A DNA stretch of 64,000 nt, taken from Phycicoccus avicenniae_A. GTDB taxonomy: Bacteria > Actinomycetota > Actinomycetes > Actinomycetales > Dermatophilaceae. How positions within the stretch are numbered: position 1 is the first letter of the stretch; each line of letters begins with the position of its first letter. Shown one piece after another: positions 50,182 to 58,348 of this stretch. The stretch is from assembly GCF_050496545.1 (NCBI RefSeq), contig NZ_JBNVZV010000023.1, forward strand, positions 1 through 64,000. Reading direction: 5' to 3'. Under the pieces are notes generated by a model that saw only the letters and a list, made by a program, of their open reading frames with translations, was not told the origin of the DNA and searched no databases. The translations under genes were made by a program, and so were the position numbers.

Positions 50182-51296
50182 GGGCGACCCGCGAGGTCCG
50201 CCGCACCGTCGCCCGGCTGGCGGACGGCCGCCAGATCATCTACTTCGACGACACCCCCGACGCACCGGCGCGCACCGCCGTCGACACCCGCGACCTCGGC
50301 GAGCGCGCCGCGGCCGGCCACATCCGGCACGACGCCCTCACCGGCGACTGGGTCGCGGTCGCCGGGCACCGGATGCACCGCACCTTCCTCCCGCCCCGCG
50401 ACGAGTGCCCGCTGTGCCCCACCGGCCGGGGCAGCGTGCCGTCGGAGGTGCCGGACGCCGACTACGACGTCGTCGTCTTCGAGAACCGGTTCCCCTCGTA
50501 CGCGCCGGTGGCCGTCGACAACGTCGAGGCGCCCCCGGGCTACCTGCACGCACCGGCCCTGGGCCGCACCGAGGTCGTCTGCTTCACGAGCGACCACGAG
50601 TCGACCTTCGCCGCCCTCACACCGCACCGGGTGCGCACCGTCGTCGACGTCTGGGCCGACCGCACCGCCGAGCTCGGTGCCGACCCCGACGTCGCGCACG
50701 TCTTCTGCTTCGAGAACCGCGGTCAGGAGATCGGGGTGACGCTGCACCACCCCCACGGGCAGGTCTACGCGTACCCGTACGTCCCGGCCCGCACCGCCGA
50801 GATCCTTACCCGGGCCACCGAGCACCACGCGCGCACCGGCCGGCTGCTCGGCGCCGACCTGCTCGCCGCCGAGCGCGCCGACGGCTCCCGCGTGGTCCTC
50901 ACCTCCGAGCACTGGACGGCCTACGTGCCGTACGCCGCCCGCTGGCCCCTGGAGGTCCACCTCGCGCCGCACCGCGACGTGCCGGACCTCGTGGCCCTCG
51001 ACGACGCCGAGCGCGACGACCTCGCCGCCACCTACCTCGAGCTGCTCGGCCGGCTCGACCGGTTCCACGTGTCCGACGGCGGCGAGCCCGTGGCGCTGCC
51101 GTACATCGCCGCGTGGCACCAGGCGCCGGCCCGCACCGGGCGCGAGGTGTCCCGCCTGTTCCTCCAGGTGATGTCCGTGCTGCGCGGGCCCGGCCGGCTG
51201 AAGTACCTCGCCGGCTCCGAGAGCGGCGCCGGGGGCTGGGTCACCGACACCCGGCCCGAGGCGGTCGCCGCACGGCTGCGCGAGCTCGCCCCCTGA
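50178..51296 (+). CDS. galT: Galactose-1-phosphate uridylyltransferase
   Basis: GalT exchanges UMP between UDP-glucose and galactose 1-phosphate in the Leloir pathway. The 372-residue protein shows DALTGDWVAVAGHRMHR, the zinc Cys pair DECPLCPTGRG, VFENRFPSYAP, EVVCFTSDHESTF, CFENRGQEIGVTLHHPHGQV with the active-site HPH, and AWHQAPARTGREVSRLF. GTG at 50178 overlaps the DeoR stop (GTGA). galK and galE are not in the window, so galactokinase must come from elsewhere. Confidence 0.95.
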   Translation: MRATREVRRTVARLADGRQIIYFDDTPDAPARTAVDTRDLGERAAAGHIRHDALTGDWVAVAGHRMHRTFLPPRDECPLCPTGRGSVPSEVPDADYDVVVFENRFPSYAPVAVDNVEAPPGYLHAPALGRTEVVCFTSDHESTFAALTPHRVRTVVDVWADRTAELGADPDVAHVFCFENRGQEIGVTLHHPHGQVYAYPYVPARTAEILTRATEHHARTGRLLGADLLAAERADGSRVVLTSEHWTAYVPYAARWPLEVHLAPHRDVPDLVALDDAERDDLAATYLELLGRLDRFHVSDGGEPVALPYIAAWHQAPARTGREVSRLFLQVMSVLRGPGRLKYLAGSESGAGGWVTDTRPEAVAARLRELAP

Positions 51297-51415
51297 TGGT
51301 CACGGAGCGAAAGACCCGCACCTGACGTTCCTGGGTCGGGCTTGACCCGATCCGAACGGCTTCCTCACCCGGGCCTTGCCCACGCCCGACCGGTCGGCGG
51401 GCAGGCTCGACGCCC

Positions 51416-52099
51416 GTGAGCACCTCGACCACGCCGCCCCCGTCCACCCGCCGACCGGCCGGCCGCCTCCGGGCCGCGATGCGCCGCACCGGCCTCGCGC
51501 TCGGCCTGGCCCTGGCCGCCGCGCCCGTCGTCGCGACGACCGCGAACGCGCTGCCGCCGGCGCCGCCCTCGGTCACGGACTCCCGCACGATGCTCGCCGG
51601 CCTGCACGTCGGCTACGAGGACAACGTCGGCTACGACCGCACCGAGTTCACCCACTGGATCACCATCAGCGGCAGCTGCGACACCCGCGAGACGGTGCTC
51701 AAGCGCGACGGCTCGGGCGTCGGCACCGACTCCTCCTGCCGCGCCACCTCGGGCACGTGGCGCAGCGTCTACGACGACACCACCTTCACGAACAGCTCGG
51801 ACCTCGACATCGACCACATGGTCCCGCTCGCCGAGGCGTGGGGTTCCGGGGCCAACCTCTGGACCGATGCCCGCCGCGAGCAGTTCGCCAACGACCTCGC
51901 CATCCCGCAGCTCATCGCGGTGTCCGCGTCGAGCAACCGCTCCAAGTCCGACCAGGACCCCGCCGAGTGGCAGCCACCGGCCAGCGGCTGGCGCTGCGAG
52001 TACGCCCGCTCGTGGATCCAGGTGAAGTACCAGTACGACCTCGAGGTCGACAGCAAGGAGAAGACCGCGCTGACGGGGATGCTCGACACCGAGTGCTGA
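51416..52099 (+). CDS. Secreted HNH-type (DUF1524-like) nuclease
   Basis: A 227-residue exported protein. Residues 1-46 are a signal peptide (RRPAGRLRAAMRRTGLALGL, ALAAAPVVATTANA). The mature part has CDTRETVLKRDG, FTNSSDLDIDHMVPLAEAWG (the core His of the HNH/beta-beta-alpha motif), QFANDLAIPQLIAVSASSNR and SKSDQDPAEWQPP, the pattern of secreted actinobacterial HNH/DUF1524 nucleases. Cys pairs suggest disulfides. GTG at 51416 is the likely start. It probably degrades external DNA for nutrition or competition (inference). Confidence 0.88.
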   Translation: MSTSTTPPPSTRRPAGRLRAAMRRTGLALGLALAAAPVVATTANALPPAPPSVTDSRTMLAGLHVGYEDNVGYDRTEFTHWITISGSCDTRETVLKRDGSGVGTDSSCRATSGTWRSVYDDTTFTNSSDLDIDHMVPLAEAWGSGANLWTDARREQFANDLAIPQLIAVSASSNRSKSDQDPAEWQPPASGWRCEYARSWIQVKYQYDLEVDSKEKTALTGMLDTEC

Positions 52100-52115
52100 C
52101 CGCGGTGGAGGGGCA

Positions 52116-52424
52116 TCACCCCCGGTGTGCCGCTCCGGCGGGTGCGTCGGCGGCCCGGTCCGCCTCGCGCCGGGCCCGGACACCCCGCACGACCGCGATG
52201 GTCGCGCAGCCGACCAGGCCCGCGGCGAACAGCCACGGTGAGGCGAGGATCCCCAGCAGGAGCGCGGTGTCGGCGGGGTTCGTGGTGCACCCGAACCCGA
52301 TCCCCTCGCACTGGCCGCCGGCGTTGGCGTGCGGCAGCACCAGGTACAGGACGCCGACGAGGACGGCCGGGAGCACCCAGAGCACACCGAGGGTGACGAG
52401 GTAGGGACGCAGCGGACGGACCAT
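52116..52424 (-). CDS. Small two-helix membrane protein
   Basis: A 102-residue protein with transmembrane segments YLVTLGVLWVLPAVLVGVLY and LLLGILASPWLFAAGLVGCA, an external loop with two Cys (QCEGIGFGCTTN) and a basic cytoplasmic tail (VRGVRARREADRAAD). ATG at 52424. Short membrane proteins of this layout are common in actinomycetes; no function is known to me. Confidence 0.65.
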   Translation of the reverse strand: MVRPLRPYLVTLGVLWVLPAVLVGVLYLVLPHANAGGQCEGIGFGCTTNPADTALLLGILASPWLFAAGLVGCATIAVVRGVRARREADRAADAPAGAAHRG

Positions 52425-52471
52425 CGCCCCACCGTGCCACGGCCGGGGTCGGCGCGCCTGAGGAGCAGTGC

Positions 52472-53212
52472 TCAGACGCGCAGGCGGCCGCCGGCGCGGC
52501 GGATGGTCGCCACGGCCACGGCGTCAAGGGAGTCGACGACCGTGGGGTCCTGCACACCCAGCTCGCCCCGCAGGACCGAGAGCTCGGTGCAGCCGAGCGC
52601 CACGGCCTCGGCACCCTTGGCGCGCAGGTGCTCCACCAGCGCGTCGAAGCGGCTGCGCGGCACCGGGTTCCCCGCCTTCACCCCGTCGTAGATGACCGAC
52701 ATCGTCTCGCGCTGCACGTCGGGGTCGGGCAGGACGAGCTCGACTCCCGCCCGCTGCGCCGCCGCCGCGTAGGTGCCCGCCGACAGCGTGCCGTCGGTGG
52801 CCAGCAGGCCGAGCCGGGCGAGGCCGGGCACGGCCTCCCGGGCGGCCGCGACCGTCTCGTCGACGGTGTCGAGGACCTCGATGCCGACCGCGGCGCGCAT
52901 CTGCTCCACCCACACGATCGCGGTGTTGCAGGGGATGGCGACGAACGTCGCGCCCGCGCGCTCGAGCGCCTGCGCCGCCGCGACGAGCGCCGGCTCGGGG
53001 CTCTCGTTGTCGCCGCGCAGGTACCCGCTGCGGTCGGGGATCGAGCCGGTCTGCCAGACGAGGAGGTCGACGTGGTCCTGGTCCCGGTGGGCGTCGGTGA
53101 GCTCGACGACGCGGCGCAGGAAGTGGACGGTCGCGGCCGGGCCGAGGCCGCCGAGCACCCCACCGGGCACCCCGTGCACCAGGATGCCCTGGGGGGCGGC
53201 GGCGGTCGTCAT
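52472..53212 (-). CDS. Aspartate/glutamate racemase family protein
   Basis: A 246-residue cofactor-independent racemase. Two catalytic Cys are present: AIPCNTAIVW (near residue 95) and ALGCTELSVL (near 205). GVLGGLGPAATVHFLRRVVE is the usual N-terminal loop of aspartate racemases, and LGLLATDGTLSAGTY follows. ATG at 53212 overlaps the stop of the ATP-grasp gene (ATGA), so the two are translationally coupled. In Enterococcus faecium a similar racemase and ATP-grasp pair makes D-aspartate and adds it to the peptidoglycan precursor; the same role is a good inference here. Confidence 0.88.
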   Translation of the reverse strand: MTTAAAPQGILVHGVPGGVLGGLGPAATVHFLRRVVELTDAHRDQDHVDLLVWQTGSIPDRSGYLRGDNESPEPALVAAAQALERAGATFVAIPCNTAIVWVEQMRAAVGIEVLDTVDETVAAAREAVPGLARLGLLATDGTLSAGTYAAAAQRAGVELVLPDPDVQRETMSVIYDGVKAGNPVPRSRFDALVEHLRAKGAEAVALGCTELSVLRGELGVQDPTVVDSLDAVAVATIRRAGGRLRV

Positions 53213-54453
53213 CGACGGTCCGTGAAGTGCTCGCGGAACTTGCGCACCTGGTTCAGGTGGTACGCCGCGTTGTACGCGCGGCGCTTGAGGGTGAGGTCGG
53301 GGCCGTACACGTTGGGGTCGCTCGCCCGACCGGCCTTCATCAGCCCGATCGCCTTGTCCCGCAACGCTTCGTCGAGGACGTAGTGCTTGACGACGTACTT
53401 CGGGACGAACGCGAAGAGGTGCTCGCCGCGGGCGATCGTCAGCCCCTCCATCGGCTCGTGGCGCACCCAGTCGCGGACGTACCACTCGGAGACGTTGTTG
53501 CCGCCGGCCGTCACGTAGAAGTTCGAGCGGCCCAGCCGGACGTTGATCTCGAAGAACTTGTACGTGCCGTCGCGCCGGTCGTACTTGAGGTCGAAGTTGG
53601 AGAACCCGACGTAGCCGATGTGCTCGAGGAAGCGCTTCGCCTGCTCGACCACCTCGTCGATCTCGGTCGTGATGATGACGCACGGGTTGCCGATGGCCAG
53701 CGGGTGGTGCTCCTCGAGGAGGACGTGGCCGACCGAGCCGAAGCGGACCGTCCCGTCACGGTCGGAGTAGCAGGTGAGCACCCGCATGTTCGTGTCGTCG
53801 CCGGGGACGAACTCCTGGAGCAGGAAGTTGCCGTCGTAGTCGCTCGCGCGCACCCGGCGCAGGGTGTCGGCGAGCTCGTCGGCGGTGTCGCAGACGTAGA
53901 CCTTCTTCTTCCCCTCGAACGACGCGTAGTGGTACAGCGCGCTGTCGGCCGGCTTGGCCACGACCGGGAACTCCCACGGCAGGTCGCGCTCCTCGTCGTG
54001 CTCCCCCGAGCAGTCGACGACGACGGTCGCGGGGTACGGCACGCCGACCTCGTCGAGGATCCCGTAGAAGACGTCCTTGCGGACGATCCGGTCGAGCAGG
54101 TCGAGGTCGATGTACGGGATCGTGAACCAGGCGCCGAGCCGGTCCTTGTGCTCGATGATCATCCGCACGTACCAGTCGCCGGCCGCCACCAGCAGGAGCG
54201 GCGGGCGGCCCTCGCCCCCGTGCTCGCGGCCGATCCGCTCCAGCGCCGCGACGAACGTGCCGGGGTCCTCGAAGCCGGCGACGTACTCGTGCTCGCAGAG
54301 GGTCGAGAGGGCGATCGGGCCGCCGTCGGTCATGTTGACCACGAGCGGGCGCACGCCGTAGGCCTCGTGGAAGGTGCGCACGAGGGTGTAGGCCGTGATG
54401 TCTCCACCGAGGATGACCGGGCGGAAGTCGCTGGCGGGGGCGGCAGGGGGCAC
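53209..54453 (-). CDS. ATP-grasp ligase, candidate D-aspartate ligase
   Basis: A 414-residue ATP-grasp enzyme. The pre-ATP-grasp part has FRPVILGGDITAYTLVRTFH and VRPLVVNMTDGGPIALSTL. The ATP-binding core shows FPVVAKPADSALYHYASF, EGKKKVYVCDTADELAD, NFLLQEFVPGDDTNMRVLTC and the metal-binding Glu/Asn pair in KFFEINVRLGRSNFYVTAGG. GTG at 54453 follows GAAGGAACCCCGC; the much longer upstream open frame is Arg/Pro-rich and non-coding. The overlapping aspartate racemase supports a D-aspartate ligase that builds a peptidoglycan cross-bridge (inference by analogy with enterococcal Aslfm-Racfm). Confidence 0.82.
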   Translation of the reverse strand: MPPAAPASDFRPVILGGDITAYTLVRTFHEAYGVRPLVVNMTDGGPIALSTLCEHEYVAGFEDPGTFVAALERIGREHGGEGRPPLLLVAAGDWYVRMIIEHKDRLGAWFTIPYIDLDLLDRIVRKDVFYGILDEVGVPYPATVVVDCSGEHDEERDLPWEFPVVAKPADSALYHYASFEGKKKVYVCDTADELADTLRRVRASDYDGNFLLQEFVPGDDTNMRVLTCYSDRDGTVRFGSVGHVLLEEHHPLAIGNPCVIITTEIDEVVEQAKRFLEHIGYVGFSNFDLKYDRRDGTYKFFEINVRLGRSNFYVTAGGNNVSEWYVRDWVRHEPMEGLTIARGEHLFAFVPKYVVKHYVLDEALRDKAIGLMKAGRASDPNVYGPDLTLKRRAYNAAYHLNQVRKFREHFTDRR

Positions 54454-54530
54454 GCGGGGTTCCTTCGTCGGGGGCCGTGGGCTCGGCCACCCATCATCCA
54501 CCACCGTCCGGACGCGGCCGAATCCCGCAC

Positions 54531-55238
54531 TCAGGAGGCGAAGACGACGGTGTTGTCGACGTAGTGGCCGCTCACCGGGTCGATCTCCCCGCTGCAGGTG
54601 ATGAGCCGCAGCACCGGCCCGGGTGCCGGGCCGTAGACCCGGTCCGTGGGGAAGGCGTCCTTGGCGAAGGACAGCGAGCCGCGGACGGTGAAGGTGACGA
54701 CGACGCCGTCGCGGCGCACGACCTGGACCTCGTCGCCGGGCACGAGCTCGCGGAGGCGGAAGAAGACCGCCGGTCCGCGGTGGGAGTCGACGTGCCCGGC
54801 GATGACGGCGGGCCCGCGCTGGCCGGGGGCCGGGGCGGCGGTCAGCCATCCGGCCCGGGCGAAGTCCGCCGGCACCTGCATCGTGCCGTCCTTCGCGATG
54901 CCGAGGTCCACGAGCGGGGTGTCCACGCCGATGGCCGGGATCCGCAGGCGGGCCGGCCGCTGCGCCCGTGGAGCCTGGGTGCCGGTGGCGGGCACGGGCA
55001 GCGAGGCGTCGTTGGGACCGGCGTCACGGACCACCTGGGCGTCCGGGACGTCCGGGGTCGTCGCCGTCGGTGCGGGGGTCGACGGCGTCGCCGCGGCCGC
55101 CGGGGCCGGAGCGCTGCGGGTCGGTGGCGGGGGCAGGCGGGCCGGTTCGCGACCGGCCGCCGCGACGCCGGCGACCCCCAGCCCGCCGACGACGGCCAGG
55201 GACGCCGCGAGCGCGACCACCCGCTCCCGGGGGGTCAC
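54531..55238 (-). CDS. Class E/F sortase, catalytic Arg not evident
   Basis: A 235-residue protein with an N-terminal signal or anchor helix (VVALAASLAVVGGLGVAGVA), a Pro/Ala/Thr-rich linker to about residue 85, and a sortase domain: PARLRIPAIGVDTPLVDLGI, VIAGHVDSHRGPAVFF with the catalytic His, and LRLITCSGEIDPVSGHYVDN with the catalytic Cys. After this Cys there is no arginine up to the C-terminus, although sortases normally need one. Start ATG 55238 overlaps the DUF4397 gene stop. It may be active on an unknown motif or a variant; its partner gene has no obvious LPXTG. Confidence 0.85.
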   Translation of the reverse strand: MTPRERVVALAASLAVVGGLGVAGVAAAGREPARLPPPPTRSAPAPAAAATPSTPAPTATTPDVPDAQVVRDAGPNDASLPVPATGTQAPRAQRPARLRIPAIGVDTPLVDLGIAKDGTMQVPADFARAGWLTAAPAPGQRGPAVIAGHVDSHRGPAVFFRLRELVPGDEVQVVRRDGVVVTFTVRGSLSFAKDAFPTDRVYGPAPGPVLRLITCSGEIDPVSGHYVDNTVVFAS

Positions 55239-56212
55239 CGAACGGTGACCGGCACCGGCCGCAGGCGCCGGCGCAGCCCGACGGCGAGGAGGAGCGTCGC
55301 GCCCGCGCCGGCGAGCGCCAGCCCCCCGGTCACGGCCGGGGCGGCCGGCGCCACCGCCGCACCACCACCACCGGTCTGGACGCCCTCGCGCGGTGCCGAG
55401 CCGAGCCCGACGGCGTCGACCACGGGCTTGACCGCGACGCCGCCCTTGCCGTCGGCGAGCACGAAGACCGTGTAGACCCCGCCGCTCGCGACGTCAACGG
55501 GCGCGGTGGTCGGGGTCGCGGACTCCGCGCCGCCGGCGGTGGAGACCCGCAGCGTCCAGCGCCCGGCGGGGACGGCGGCGTAGGAGGTGGGCTCCCCGAA
55601 CGGCGCGGCATCGGCGAGGGTGGGCCCGTCCGCCGCGACGACGGTGGTCGACGCCGCGTCGGGGACGGCCGGGAGCAGCCGCACGCTGGCCGTGCCGGCG
55701 CCCGGGCGGTCGAGGTCGTCGGTGAGGACGTCGATGCGGGGGGTCGGCGTGTGCGCCAGCGCGGCGAGGGTGACCGCGGTGTCGGCCTTGGCGAGAAAGG
55801 TCCCGGCCAGCACCGGCGGCCCGTCGGTGCCGGAGCCGACGGGGCGGATGGTGACCGCGTACAGCCCGGCCGGCACCTGGCGGTAGTCGCCGATCCCGCC
55901 GTAGCCGACCGTGGGCTCGAGGACCCGCGTGGTGCCCTCGGCCTGCGCCTCGGGCACTCCCCCGGTGGGGGCGTCCGCCAGCGAGGAGCCGGCGAAGGGC
56001 ACGAGCCGCACCGTCATCGTCCCGACGCCGGGGACGAGGTGCGCCGCCCGGACCCAGGCGGTGCCGGCGGCCGCGGGCACGGCATCGGGCGCAGGCGCCG
56101 CCAGCGCCGGGGCGCCGGCCAGCGCGGCCCAGGACAGGACGACGGCCCCGAGGACGAGACGACGTAAGTGGCGCACGCGGCGCCGGGAGGCGACGGGACG
56201 GGTGGCGGGCAT
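55235..56212 (-). CDS. Secreted DUF4397-domain membrane-anchored protein
   Basis: A 325-residue protein. RRVRHLRRLVLGAVVLSWAA, LAGAPALA is a signal peptide. The mature part has two DUF4397-like beta modules: AWVRAAHLVPGVGTMTVRLV, DYRQVPAGLYAVTIRPVGSG, then ASVRLLPAVPDAASTTVVAA and YAAVPAGRWTLRVSTAGG. The C-terminus has a hydrophobic helix (ALAGAGATLLLAVGL) followed by RRRLRP, like a sortase-substrate anchor without a clear LPXTG. ATG at 56212 follows GGAGGCACCC. It overlaps the sortase gene, which suggests functional coupling. Confidence 0.85.
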   Translation of the reverse strand: MPATRPVASRRRVRHLRRLVLGAVVLSWAALAGAPALAAPAPDAVPAAAGTAWVRAAHLVPGVGTMTVRLVPFAGSSLADAPTGGVPEAQAEGTTRVLEPTVGYGGIGDYRQVPAGLYAVTIRPVGSGTDGPPVLAGTFLAKADTAVTLAALAHTPTPRIDVLTDDLDRPGAGTASVRLLPAVPDAASTTVVAADGPTLADAAPFGEPTSYAAVPAGRWTLRVSTAGGAESATPTTAPVDVASGGVYTVFVLADGKGGVAVKPVVDAVGLGSAPREGVQTGGGGAAVAPAAPAVTGGLALAGAGATLLLAVGLRRRLRPVPVTVR

Positions 56213-56268
56213 GGGTGCCTCCTGGGCGGCGGACGGGCCGGTGGGCCGGGGCGGGCGGGCGACGTGGG

Positions 56269-58194
56269 TCACGGGGCCTGCTCGGGGACGGACAGGACGA
56301 GGGCGGCCGGGGCGCCGCCGGTGGCGGGGAACCGCACGATCTCGGCGCGGTACGGCCGCAGCTGGGCGGCGAGGGTGGTGGCGACGTCGCCCACGACGGG
56401 GGACTCCGGCACGGCCGGCTGCCCGTCGATCGCGACGATGCGGGCCGCCCGGCGGTCCGTGCCCGGGGTGCTCTCGGGCAGGGCGTCGATGGTCAGCTCG
56501 TGCTGCGAGGCGAGCACGGCGAGCAGCGCGAGGAGCCGGGTGTCGACCCGTCCGGTGGCGAGCACCGCGCGGGAGTCGCCGGTGAGCGTCACGGCGGGGT
56601 TCTCGAGCAGGGCGTCGACGGCGGCCTGACGCGCGGCGGGGTCCTCGGCGGCCGGTGGGAGGGCCGGCGTGGCGGGCTGGTCCGGCACGGTCGGGGTGGT
56701 GGGGGTGCCGGACGGCGGTGCGGTGGTGGCGGCCGGCACCCGCAGGACCTCGACCCGGCGCTCCCCCGACCCGAAGGCCGCCGCGAGGGCACCGCGGTCG
56801 CGGGCGGCGCGCAGGACTCCTGCCGCGTCGGGGTCCAGGCGCGTGTCGGCGTTCGCGACGACCCACCACGCACCGGTGCCCGCGGTGACCGGCGAGGGCC
56901 GCACGGCCACGACGCGCGAGGCGTCGCGTCCCTGGCGCAGCAGGTCGAGCCGGGCCGCGGTGGCGGTGAGCACGACCGCGTCGGCGGGCACCGCCCGCGA
57001 CACCCAGGCGACCGCCCGGGTGAGCGGGGGCGGGGCGTCGCGAGCCGTCAGGTCACCGAGCTCGGCGGCCCATCCGGGCGCGACGACGCCGACCACCAGC
57101 CCGGCCGCGAGCGCGCCGGCCAGCCCACCGAGGAGGTGGACGCGCCGGCGCCGGAGCCGGGTCGGGCGGTAGCGGACGAAGCCGTCGGCCACCCCGGCGA
57201 CGGCCAGCGCCGCGAACGGCACGAGGAGGACCGCTGCCCCGGCGCGCACCGACGGCGGCCCGAGGGTGGCGGAGAGCACGAGCAGGACGGTGGTGATGGC
57301 CACCGGACGCAGCCGGCGCAGCACCGCCGCCGCGGGGCCCGCCGCCAGCAGCAGCGCGAGGACCACCGGTTCGGCGGCGGGAGAGGGTCGGGGGCCGCCC
57401 AGGAGGAGCACGGGGAGCCCGACGAGGGCCGCGAGGACCACGGTCGCGACGACGACCAGGGCGAAGACCCCCGCGGCGTCGGCCGCGGCGCGGCCGTCCC
57501 GTCCCCGGTGCCGCCAGAACAGGAGGGCGACGCCCGGCAGCGCCAGCAGCGCCACCGGGGTGGTGAGCACCCCGACGGCGAGGACGCACGCGGCGGCCGC
57601 GAGGCTCGTCGCGATGCGCCGGTCGGCGAGGGCGAGCACGAAGGCGGCGAGCACCCACGGGGCGGCGAAGCCGGCCTCGGAGACCGTGCGCTGCAGCTCC
57701 ACGGCGGGCGGCGCGACGGCCATCAGCCCGACGGCCAGCGCCGCGGCCCACCGGGGCAGCCCGAGCCGACGGGCCAGGACCCACGCGAGCACGAGGGTGG
57801 CCGCGGCCGCGACGAGGGCGATCTCCCGCCCGGCGACCACCGCCCCGGGGGCGCGGTCCAGCGCGCCCGACACCGTCAGCCAGGCCGCGACCGGAAGCCG
57901 CGCCACCAGGCCGACGCCCGCGCGGACCGACCCGGTGGGGTCGGTGAGCGGGTGCGGCGTGGCCCACGCGGCGGCGACGAGGCGTCCCTCGGCGTCACCG
58001 AGGCGGGGGGCCGATGCGAGCCCGACGGCCCGGACGAGGACGCCGGTGGCCACGACGACGAGGAGGACGGGGGCGTCGGAGCGCAGCAGCGCCCGGGTGC
58101 GCGGGACGACCCGCGCCAGCCGCGTCGGGCGGACGGCCACGACGGACGGCGGGGCTCCGGGGGCAGCACGCGGCTGCTCGACGACGGATGCCAT
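56269..58194 (-). CDS. Large polytopic membrane protein, GT-C-like
   Basis: A 641-residue protein with about eleven hydrophobic segments between residues 40 and 390 and a soluble C-terminal half. The first loop contains LASAPRLGDAEGRLVAAAWA (acidic residues after helix 1) as in GT-C glycosyltransferases of the ArnT/PMT type. The C-terminal part (RAVPADAVVLTATAARLDLL, WWVVANADTRLDP) and a Pro/Thr-rich stretch near 490-530 are extracytoplasmic. ATG at 58194 follows GGAGGGGCAC. It lies 56 bases upstream of the DUF4397 gene in the same direction. Glycosylation of an exported product is possible but not shown. Confidence 0.75.
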   Translation of the reverse strand: MASVVEQPRAAPGAPPSVVAVRPTRLARVVPRTRALLRSDAPVLLVVVATGVLVRAVGLASAPRLGDAEGRLVAAAWATPHPLTDPTGSVRAGVGLVARLPVAAWLTVSGALDRAPGAVVAGREIALVAAAATLVLAWVLARRLGLPRWAAALAVGLMAVAPPAVELQRTVSEAGFAAPWVLAAFVLALADRRIATSLAAAACVLAVGVLTTPVALLALPGVALLFWRHRGRDGRAAADAAGVFALVVVATVVLAALVGLPVLLLGGPRPSPAAEPVVLALLLAAGPAAAVLRRLRPVAITTVLLVLSATLGPPSVRAGAAVLLVPFAALAVAGVADGFVRYRPTRLRRRRVHLLGGLAGALAAGLVVGVVAPGWAAELGDLTARDAPPPLTRAVAWVSRAVPADAVVLTATAARLDLLRQGRDASRVVAVRPSPVTAGTGAWWVVANADTRLDPDAAGVLRAARDRGALAAAFGSGERRVEVLRVPAATTAPPSGTPTTPTVPDQPATPALPPAAEDPAARQAAVDALLENPAVTLTGDSRAVLATGRVDTRLLALLAVLASQHELTIDALPESTPGTDRRAARIVAIDGQPAVPESPVVGDVATTLAAQLRPYRAEIVRFPATGGAPAALVLSVPEQAP

Positions 58195-58348
58195 GTGCCC
58201 CTCCCTCCGGCGTGCGGGCACGCAGGGGAGGGCAGGGTGCCCGGGGCCCCTGCAGACCCGGACGTTCCCGATGACGGTAACCCCGGGACGCCCGCTTGGG
58301 AAGGGGCGGACGCGGCGGAACCGCTGGTCAGCGCCCTGCCGCGGCCGG

